Shown here in pieces: positions 1 to 5,278 of a DNA stretch of 9,934 nt (positions within the stretch are counted from its first letter, which is position 1; the number at the start of each line of letters is the position of its first letter). The stretch is from the NCBI GenBank assembly GCA_036524155.1, contig DATDCV010000152.1, forward strand, positions 1-9,934, given 5' to 3'. The translations under genes were made by a program, and so were the position numbers. Origin of the DNA: DATDCV01 sp036524155 (GTDB lineage Bacteria > Verrucomicrobiota > Verrucomicrobiia > Limisphaerales > UBA8199). The notes under the pieces are model-generated. The model was not told the DNA's origin, did no database searches, and worked only from the letters and a program-made list of their open reading frames with translations.

Positions 1-60
1 GCTTCCTCCTATCCCAAAAACCTCCCACTGAAAAGAAAACAAAGACACCCGCCGCAGTGA

Positions 61-94
61 CCTCCGCATAATTAACACCTCAGCATAATGTCCA
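61..94. repeat. imperfect 17-bp tandem direct repeat upstream of the integron integrase
   Basis: Two adjacent 17-base units (61-77 and 78-94) match at 13 of 17 positions. The conserved part is CCTC-N-GCATAAT, found at 61-72 and 78-89. They end about 15 bases before the integrase start. In known integrons this interval holds attI and direct repeats bound by the integrase, and it also holds the promoter of intI. The repeated CATAAT could also serve as a -10 element, but no good -35 sits at the right distance from either copy. The repeat is directly seen; a role as integrase-binding site or operator is inference. Confidence 0.4.
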
Positions 95-95
95 A

Positions 96-108
96 GTGGC
101 TCTGCCAC
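96..108 (+). promoter_or_regulatory. small hairpin immediately before the intI start
   Basis: GTGGC-TCT-GCCAC is a perfect 5-bp stem with a 3-base loop. It ends one base before ATG 110, where a ribosome binding site would normally be. It could damp initiation at ATG 110 or favour ATG 128. The stem is short, so a regulatory role is only a possibility. Confidence 0.25.
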
Positions 109-109
109 A

Positions 110-1138
110 ATGGCGAACAAAAACCATATGAAAGAATCACAAGCGATTGATCGGCTGCGTCAGGTCATCCGCAGACAGCACAAGGCCCTGTCCACGGAAG
201 ATTCTTACGTCTTCTGGGTCCGGCGCTATATCCACTCGCTCGCGAGTACTGCCCCAGAACTGCCGAGCGAAAAGAAAGTTGAAATATTCCTGACTCGTCT
301 GGCACTGCGATACAACGTCGCTGCCAGCACTCAAAACCAGGCGTTTAACGCCGTTATCTTCTTGTACAAACAGGTGCTGGGGCAACCGCTGGGTAATGTT
401 GACGCGCTGCGAGCCAAACGACCACTCCACGAACGCCATGCACCCTCCGTTAGTGACACGCGCCAACTCCTACAGGCAATCCGTAATGTCGGCGGCTATC
501 CCACGAACCTGATCGCACGTCTCCTTTATGGCTGTGGGTTGCGCGTTTCCGAACCACTCAACTTGCGCATCAAAGACGTCAACCTGGAGAGGAGCACCCT
601 TTGCATCCGGGGAGCTAAGGGCGGGAACGACCGCGTTGTCCAACTGCCTTGTTCTTTGGTTCCAGAATTGAAGCAGCAAATACAATCCGCTCGCTTGGTG
701 TGGAAATTCGACAAGCAGACGCGAACGCCGTTAATGCTGCCCTACCGGCTCGCCAGGAAATACCCAGAGTACGAATTCTCGTGGAGCTGGGCATGGCTCT
801 TCCCTGCGCATGACCCTTGCCGAGATCCACGCAGCGGCAGGATTGTTCGTTATCGAATGCACGAAGGGAACGTCCAGCGGGCCGTGAAATATGCCCGCCG
901 CAAGCTTGGCATTTCTGTGCTGCCCCACGAACTGCGCCACGGCTACGCCACACACTGCCTGGAGCGAGGAGTCAATCCGCGAGCGATCCAAGAGGCCATG
1001 GGGCACAAGTCCCTCGAAACCACTATGGGCTATCTGCACGCTGAGTCGTTGAGTGTGTCCAGCCCTTTGGAGGATCTGCAAGAGTTGGGCACAGGTGCCA
1101 TGGGTCCTCAGGCGGGCGGGAATGAATCGAGAATTTGA
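110..1138 (+). CDS. intI: integron integrase, IntI-type tyrosine recombinase
   Basis: This is a site-specific tyrosine recombinase of the integron class, which would insert and excise gene cassettes by recombining attC with attI in the cytoplasm. At 342 residues it is full length for IntI (usually about 320-340). The N-terminal SAM-like DNA-binding domain covers roughly residues 11-100 and includes the IntI-typical VAASTQNQA at 70-78. The catalytic domain has R145 (GCGLRVSE), K170 (GAKGGNDR), H273 and R276 (HELRHGYATH), H299 (GHKS) and nucleophile Y308 (TTMGYLH). The IntI-specific insertion that separates this class from XerC/D is present at about 204-232 (MLPYRLARKYP, then WAWLFPA), and SPLEDL at 318-323 matches the usual IntI tail. 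No clear Shine-Dalgarno sequence precedes ATG 110; a GTGGC/GCCAC hairpin sits at 96-108. ATG 128 (residue 7) is an alternative start that keeps the whole domain. Cassettes would be expected to the left, outside the window. No LexA-type operator is seen. The class call is firm; activity is inferred from intact residues. Confidence 0.93.
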   Translation: MANKNHMKESQAIDRLRQVIRRQHKALSTEDSYVFWVRRYIHSLASTAPELPSEKKVEIFLTRLALRYNVAASTQNQAFNAVIFLYKQVLGQPLGNVDALRAKRPLHERHAPSVSDTRQLLQAIRNVGGYPTNLIARLLYGCGLRVSEPLNLRIKDVNLERSTLCIRGAKGGNDRVVQLPCSLVPELKQQIQSARLVWKFDKQTRTPLMLPYRLARKYPEYEFSWSWAWLFPAHDPCRDPRSGRIVRYRMHEGNVQRAVKYARRKLGISVLPHELRHGYATHCLERGVNPRAIQEAMGHKSLETTMGYLHAESLSVSSPLEDLQELGTGAMGPQAGGNESRI

Positions 1139-1691
1139 GGGTACCCCGAGCAAACCTTCGCATGGCTCGCACATCTTTGCGCCGCGCTCGCTCGGGACCC
1201 GTGGTGCATTTGTAGGGTGACAGGGTCAAATCGTGCCGCCAAATCAACTCAAAAACCACGATGCTCTGCCCCCACACCGAAGCGCCCCGAGTCCCGAGAG
1301 TGCTCGTAACGCGCTGTAATGGGTCGCTCCCGTGGCACTCCTGTTTCATTCCGCGAAGTGAGCCTTCGGCTTTCCCAAAACCGCTTTACGCAAAAACGTG
1401 GGTGGTAGTCAGCGGTTGCGCGACTGAGAAGGGGGGTGGCGGCAGGGGGTGTGGGGACGGTCTGGAGCAGAATAAGGGATTCCTTAAAAGTCCCGGCCCG
1501 ACGTACTCTCACCACGGTGGACGCCGCCTGCCTGGACCACTCTGATTGATTTGTAACCCTCCAAACGGAGAAGACGCCAAGTGACAGAAAATGACACAAG
1601 CGGCGAAGTGTTAAACGCGGCGACTTCCAGATCTCATCGGTAAAACAGATCTGTAAACGCTGTTAGCGTGGGATTTTCTGGGAGATTTTAG
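1139..1691. other. gene-free interval between intI and tRNA-Leu
   Basis: I see no convincing gene in these roughly 550 bases. The longest frame (1261-1545, +) translates to a Pro/Gly/Arg-rich composition without recognisable motifs. I searched by eye for attC elements (RYYYAAC with a downstream GTTRRRY). There is one isolated GTTRRRY match near 1610 and no RYYYAAC partner, so no cassette array starts here. Minor structures are a 7-bp inverted repeat AACCGCT/AGCGGTT (1379-1385 and 1411-1417), a G-rich run at 1431-1456 and a weak TAAGG/CCTTA hairpin (1473-1486). The interval may be decayed sequence or hold an unrecognised RNA. Confidence 0.5.
1645..1669 (-). terminator. weak candidate terminator or processing structure downstream of tRNA-Leu
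   Basis: On the minus strand, downstream of the tRNA 3' end, there is a 5-bp hairpin (ACGCT-AAC-AGCGT at 1669-1657). A 10-bp perfect palindrome ACAGATCTGT (1654-1645) follows, and then TTTT. The palindrome plus T run is arranged like an intrinsic terminator, but the stem is weak and has no loop bases of its own. Treat this as a possibility only. Confidence 0.2.
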
Positions 1692-1778
1692 TGGTGCCGA
1701 TGGAGGGGGTCGAACCCACACACCCTTACGGGTACCAGATTTTGAGTCTAGCGCGTCTGCCAATTCCGCCACATCGGC
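1692..1778 (-). tRNA. tRNA-Leu with anticodon CAA
   Basis: This is an 87-nt class II tRNA on the minus strand with a long variable arm and an encoded CCA (1694-1692). The acceptor stem GCCGATG (from 1778) pairs perfectly with CATCGGC. The anticodon loop is CTCAAAA with anticodon CAA at 1744-1742, which reads the leucine codon UUG. The variable arm folds as ACCC/GGGT, and the T loop is TTCGACC. One oddity is a U-U mismatch at the second pair of the T stem (positions 1718 and 1704), with the other four pairs G-C. Fold and anticodon give a firm identity. The 3' end points toward the integrase gene. Confidence 0.95.
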
Positions 1779-1794
1779 CCTGTTGGTGCGGAGC

Positions 1795-1824
1795 AAGATA
1801 AGGGAGACCGGGGCCGCAGCGCAA
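1795..1824 (-). promoter_or_regulatory. putative sigma70-type promoter of tRNA-Leu
   Basis: On the minus strand, TTGCGC (1824-1819) and TATCTT (1800-1795) are separated by 18 bases. This would put the transcription start about 8-10 bases before the mature 5' end at 1778. Spacing and position fit a short tRNA leader. The -35 matches four of six consensus bases. It is the only reasonable promoter I found in the interval between the tRNA and the GH106 gene. Confidence 0.45.
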
Positions 1825-1890
1825 GGGCGATTGGCGTTGCCTGCGCACTACATGGTTCCGTAGCCGCACTAGACCTGGTACCTTGAGGGC

Positions 1891-4800
1891 ATGAAACCGC
1901 GAGTGCCGGTGACCTTATTGGTGTTGGCGTTTACGCTTCCGATGTGTGGCAGCACTCTGGCGGACCTGGAATCCGATTTCCGAAACCCGCCGGCTGCCGC
2001 GCGGCCGTGGGTGTACTGGTTCGTCATGGACGGCAACCTTACCCGCGAAGGCATCACCGCTGATTTTGAGGCGATGAAGCAGGCGGGAATCGGCGGGCTC
2101 ATCATGATGGAGGTGGATGTCGGCATCCCCAAGGGACCGGTTGGATTCATGAGCCGGGAATGGCAGCAACTGTTCGCGCATGCGGTGAAAGAGGCGGAAC
2201 GACTCGGCCTGCAAATGACGCTGAATGCGGGTCCGGGCTGGACCGGGAGCGGGGGACCTTGGGTCAAGCCGGAGCAATCGATGCAGCACCTGGTGGCCAG
2301 CTCGGTCGAGGTGTCGGGCCCACGGCAGTATGGCGAATTGCTGCCCCTGCCGAAGCGCCGGCCGGCTTTTTTTGGCGACGGCGGATTGCCGCCCGAACTC
2401 GAAAAAGCCAGAAATGACTTTTATCGGGACGTCGCAGTTCTCGCGTTTCCGACCCCGGCGGGTGAGGCGCGCATAGCGGACCTCGACGAGAAGGCGCTCT
2501 ATGTCCGCGCGCCGTATTCCTCGCAACCGGGTGTAAAACCGTTCCTGCCGACCGCAGCCCGATATGATGCGGACAACCCGGCCACGGTTGCGGAGTCAAA
2601 GCAGATTCTTGATCTGACGGAGCGGCTGGCGCCGGACGGGCGCTTGGATTGGAACGTGCCGGCGGGAAACTGGACGATCCTGCGCTTCGGCAGCCGCAGC
2701 ACTGGCGCGAACACGCGGCCGGCGCCGGCTCCGGGAATCGGACTGGAATCCGATAAGTTCGACGCCCGGGCGCTGGACGCGCACTTTGACGCCTTTGTGC
2801 GCACGCTGCTGCGCGCGGTCCGAGGCGCGGGGGAGGCACCAAGGCGGAGGGGCGAAGGAGGAGGTTCGACTCCTGACGTCGTCGCCTACAGCAGGACACC
2901 GAAGGACGCGGGCTCGACTCCTGACCTCGCCGCCTACAAGAGCAAAGGCGGATGGACTTCTCTGCACATCGACAGTTGGGAGATGGGAGCGCAGAACTGG
3001 ACGGCCGCATTCCGCACCGAGTTTCGCGAACGCCGGGGTTATGATCCGTTTCGGTATTTCCCTGTGCTGACCGGACGCATCGTTGATAGCCGTGAAATTT
3101 CCGAACGTTTCTTGTGGGATCTGCGGCAGACCGCGCAGGAACTGGTGTTGCGCAATCATGCCGAGCACTTGAAGGAACTGGGACGGCGCGAGGGTCTGGG
3201 GCTTTCGATTGAGCCGTACGACATGAATCCCTGCGCCGACCTCAGCCTGGGCGCATTGGCGGATGTGCCGATGTGCGAGTTCTGGCTTTACGGCTTCAAC
3301 ACCAGCTTCAGCGTACTCGAGGCGGCATCGATCGCCCATACTTGTGGACGTCCGATTGTGGCGGCGGAGGCTTTCACGTCGAGTGACGCCGAGCGTTGGC
3401 AGGCGTATCCGGGCTCGATGAAAGCGCTGGGCGACTGGGCGTTCTGCGCCGGCGTGAACCGCCTTGTGTTTCACCGGTATCAGCACCAACCCTGGCTGGA
3501 CCGCCGGCCAGGCATGACCATGGGCCCGTACGGCGTCCATTGGGAACGCACCCAAACCTGGTGGGACCTCGTGCCGGCGTATCATCAGTACCTCACCCGC
3601 TGCCAGTTCATGCTCCGCCGGGGTCTCCCGGTGGCGGATGTCTGTTTTCTGGCGGCTGAGGGCGCGCCCCAGGTCTTTCGTCCGCCCCCGAGCGCCACCC
3701 GAGGCAACCCGCCGGATCGGCTGGGGTATAACTTCGACGGCTGCGCGCCCGAAACCCTGCTCGCGCGCATGTCCGTCAAAAAGGGGCAATTAGTGCTCCC
3801 CGATGGTGTCCGCTACCGCGTGCTGGTGCTCCCAGAATCGGAAACGATGACACCGCGCCTGCTTCGGAAGATCAAAGCCCTCGTCGAAGCCGGCGCAACT
3901 ATCATCGGACCCAAGCCGGCAAAATCACCCAGCCTTTCCGGATACCCGGCCTGCGATGCCGAAGTCCGCCAGCTCGCCTCCGAGGTGTGGGGCGAGTGTG
4001 ACGGAGTCAAAGTCCGCGAGCACAAGTTCGGGCGAGGCCGGGTGATATGGGAGCGGCCGTTATCGGCCGACGCGCCAGCCGCTATCCCGCCGCCGAGCTC
4101 CCAGGACCAATACGGTGACTTCGGCGTCGCGAGCCGGACGTTGGAAAGCATGGGTGTGATTCCGGATTTCGAGTCTGATGAACCTCTTCGCTATGTTCAT
4201 CGCCGTGACGGCGGGCTCGAGATTTACTTCGTGGCCAATCCTGAAGATCGAACCATCGAGGCGCGTTGCACCTTCCGTGTTGAACGCAAGCGCCCGGAAT
4301 TGTGGGACCCGGTCGCGGGCAGCGCACGCGCCCTGACTGAGTTCACCGCGCGGCAAGGCTCTACGGCCGTTCCGCTGCGGTTCGCTCCGCACCAATCTTT
4401 CTTCGTGGTGTTTCGCGAGAGAGGGGCTCCGAGGCCGGGGGAAGCGCCGAATTTCGAGCCGTCGCAACTCTTGGTGGAACTGAAAGGACCGTGGGAATTG
4501 AGCTTTGATCCACGGTGGGGCGGTCCCGAGAAGGTAATCTTCGCGGAGCTGGAAGACTGGGCGCAGCGGCCGGAACCCGGGATAAAGTTCTACTCCGGGC
4601 TGGCGACGTATCGAAAGGAGTTCGATCTTCCGCCGTCCCGGAGCGCGCGCGCGAAATCCCGGATACTCCTGGACCTTGGAACGGTGAAGAACCTCGCTCA
4701 CGTGCACCTCAACGGTCGGGATTTGGGCGTCGTCTGGTGCGCGCCCTGGCAGGTCGACGTGACCGGGTCGATCAAGGCGAGCGGAAACCAGTTGGAAATC

Positions 4801-4965
4801 ACCGTGGCGAACCTGTGGCCGAACCGGCTAGTCGGCGATAGCGGGCTGCCGGAAGCGCAACGCCTGACCCGGACAACGTGGAATCCATTCAAGCCAGGCA
4901 CGGCGCTGCTCGAATCCGGGCTAAGAGGCCCCGTGACAATTCAGGAAGAGGCTCGCGGCCGGTGA
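1891..4965 (+). CDS. secreted GH106 alpha-L-rhamnosidase
   Basis: This 1024-residue exported glycoside hydrolase is of the GH106 type, which removes terminal alpha-L-rhamnose from plant or microbial glycans. Residues 1-24 form a signal peptide (basic MKPR, hydrophobic core, likely cut after STLA-24). The TIM-barrel region opens with RPWVYWFVMDGNLTREGI and the family-typical NAGPGWTGSGGPW. E364 in HIDSWEMG and E493 in VAAEAFTSSD are the likely acid and base; their 129-residue spacing is close to that of the characterised Bacteroides GH106 enzyme (E461/E593, from memory). A Rossmann-like domain follows (about 600-690, RYRVLVLPE), then a beta domain with W805-D806-P807, and a galactose-binding-like sandwich at about 866-1010 (HLNGRDLGVVW). 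An Arg/Gly/Ser-rich insertion with a 16-residue repeat lies at about 309-352, just before E364. GAGGG sits only one base before ATG 1891, so the ribosome site is weak. Family is confident; linkage specificity is inferred. Confidence 0.85.
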   Translation: MKPRVPVTLLVLAFTLPMCGSTLADLESDFRNPPAAARPWVYWFVMDGNLTREGITADFEAMKQAGIGGLIMMEVDVGIPKGPVGFMSREWQQLFAHAVKEAERLGLQMTLNAGPGWTGSGGPWVKPEQSMQHLVASSVEVSGPRQYGELLPLPKRRPAFFGDGGLPPELEKARNDFYRDVAVLAFPTPAGEARIADLDEKALYVRAPYSSQPGVKPFLPTAARYDADNPATVAESKQILDLTERLAPDGRLDWNVPAGNWTILRFGSRSTGANTRPAPAPGIGLESDKFDARALDAHFDAFVRTLLRAVRGAGEAPRRRGEGGGSTPDVVAYSRTPKDAGSTPDLAAYKSKGGWTSLHIDSWEMGAQNWTAAFRTEFRERRGYDPFRYFPVLTGRIVDSREISERFLWDLRQTAQELVLRNHAEHLKELGRREGLGLSIEPYDMNPCADLSLGALADVPMCEFWLYGFNTSFSVLEAASIAHTCGRPIVAAEAFTSSDAERWQAYPGSMKALGDWAFCAGVNRLVFHRYQHQPWLDRRPGMTMGPYGVHWERTQTWWDLVPAYHQYLTRCQFMLRRGLPVADVCFLAAEGAPQVFRPPPSATRGNPPDRLGYNFDGCAPETLLARMSVKKGQLVLPDGVRYRVLVLPESETMTPRLLRKIKALVEAGATIIGPKPAKSPSLSGYPACDAEVRQLASEVWGECDGVKVREHKFGRGRVIWERPLSADAPAAIPPPSSQDQYGDFGVASRTLESMGVIPDFESDEPLRYVHRRDGGLEIYFVANPEDRTIEARCTFRVERKRPELWDPVAGSARALTEFTARQGSTAVPLRFAPHQSFFVVFRERGAPRPGEAPNFEPSQLLVELKGPWELSFDPRWGGPEKVIFAELEDWAQRPEPGIKFYSGLATYRKEFDLPPSRSARAKSRILLDLGTVKNLAHVHLNGRDLGVVWCAPWQVDVTGSIKASGNQLEITVANLWPNRLVGDSGLPEAQRLTRTTWNPFKPGTALLESGLRGPVTIQEEARGR
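2866..2951 (+). repeat. 48-bp-period direct repeat inside the GH106 gene
   Basis: Two copies starting at 2866 and 2914 share TCGACTCCTGAC and then -TCG-CGCCTACA, with two mismatches in the first 25 bases. Similarity fades after that. In protein they read GSTPDVVAYSRTPKDA and GSTPDLAAYKSKGG. The period is 16 codons, so the frame is kept. The stretch is preceded by a purine-rich, G-heavy run (about 2820-2864), and AGGAG/CTCCT could pair around the first copy. The compositional break suggests an inserted element rather than original enzyme sequence. Confidence 0.6.
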
Positions 4966-5013
4966 AGTGAGCATGTCAATTTCTGAACACGTTCGGCGGG
5001 CGCGAACAAATTT

Positions 5014-5162
5014 CCCCTCACCCCGGCCCTCTCCCCGAGGAGAGGGAGGATCTTTGGCCGCACCTGGCGTTCCGGGGGCGGTTCCGTTTCATCTCAGCGA
5101 GGAATTCCCTGAGGAGGGACGACGGTTCACCCTCTCCTCGGGGAGAGGGCCGGGGTGAGGGG
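5014..5162. repeat. inverted REP pair (BIME-like element) with identical 33-bp arms
   Basis: The arm at 5014-5046 is the exact reverse complement of the arm at 5130-5162 (33 of 33). A further TT/AA match lies beyond a one-base indel. Each arm is a REP-like unit: a tail (CCCCTCACCCCGG) joined to a hairpin CCCTCTCC/GGAGAGGG with a 4-base loop (5035-5038 on the left, 5138-5141 on the right). The spacer is 83 bases. This matches the layout of bacterial interspersed mosaic elements, in which REP units are spread by REP-associated tyrosine transposases acting in trans. No transposase is in the window. Long G-C stems here could also stop or stabilise transcripts between the two hydrolases. The structure is certain; the element class is inferred. 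Confidence 0.8.
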
Positions 5163-5257
5163 GAATCTTGACGGCAACCAAACGTCGATTGAGGTGCACC
5201 CGTGGGTAAATGGGCTGAGGAATTGGACTGGCCGTAACGGCGGCGCCCCGCCAATCT

Positions 5258-5263
5258 AGGTGA
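5258..5263 (+). promoter_or_regulatory. Shine-Dalgarno-like motif with ambiguous target start
   Basis: AGGTGA lies 8 bases before an ATG at 5272 but 15 bases before ATG 5279, which opens the hydrolase. The 5272 frame encodes only 25 residues (5272-5349) and overlaps the signal-peptide codons. The hydrolase is therefore either initiated with a long spacing or coupled to this short frame. Confidence 0.3.
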
Positions 5264-5278
5264 AAGCTGATATGAACC

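Larger units (their letters stand above)
4966..5278. other. intergenic region between the two hydrolase genes
   Basis: This 313-base gap holds the paired inverted repeat described separately and no convincing gene. To the right of the repeat, TTGACG at 5168-5173 looks like a -35 but has no -10 partner at 16-18 bases. GGCGG-CGCC-CCGCC (5239-5252) is a short GC hairpin about 25 bases before the next start. AGGTGA (5258-5263) is the only ribosome-site-like motif. I cannot tell whether the second hydrolase has its own promoter or is read through from the first. Confidence 0.5.

Noticed and set aside
1..109. LexA operator controlling intI
   Set aside because: No CTGT-N8-ACAG-type palindrome in the visible upstream sequence.
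1431..1456. G-quadruplex
   Set aside because: Only three G tracts of four or more bases are present, and the fourth would have to be split from the first run without a loop base. At most a weak two-tier form is possible.
1261..1545. 94-codon frame on the + strand in the intI-tRNA interval
   Set aside because: Composition is Pro/Gly/Arg/Ser-rich without motifs, there is no ribosome site, and it crosses a G-rich run. A minus-strand frame of similar length overlaps it, so neither is supported.
1139..1691. attC cassette sites downstream of intI (reversed integron layout)
   Set aside because: Only one GTTRRRY match (near 1610) and no RYYYAAC partner, so the required paired, foldable site is missing.
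1891..1962. Lipoprotein signal (LPMC) in the GH106 enzyme
   Set aside because: Met at -1 does not fit the lipobox, and a normal signal peptidase I site (STLA) follows a few residues later.
2596..3789. 397-codon open frame on the minus strand
   Set aside because: Antisense to the GH106 catalytic region, where the + strand frame has clear domain motifs; its Arg/His/Gln-rich composition is typical of an antisense shadow.
4967..5158. Short open frames across the inverted repeat on both strands
   Set aside because: They are translations of the REP arms; the peptides repeat the palindrome and show no independent coding signal.
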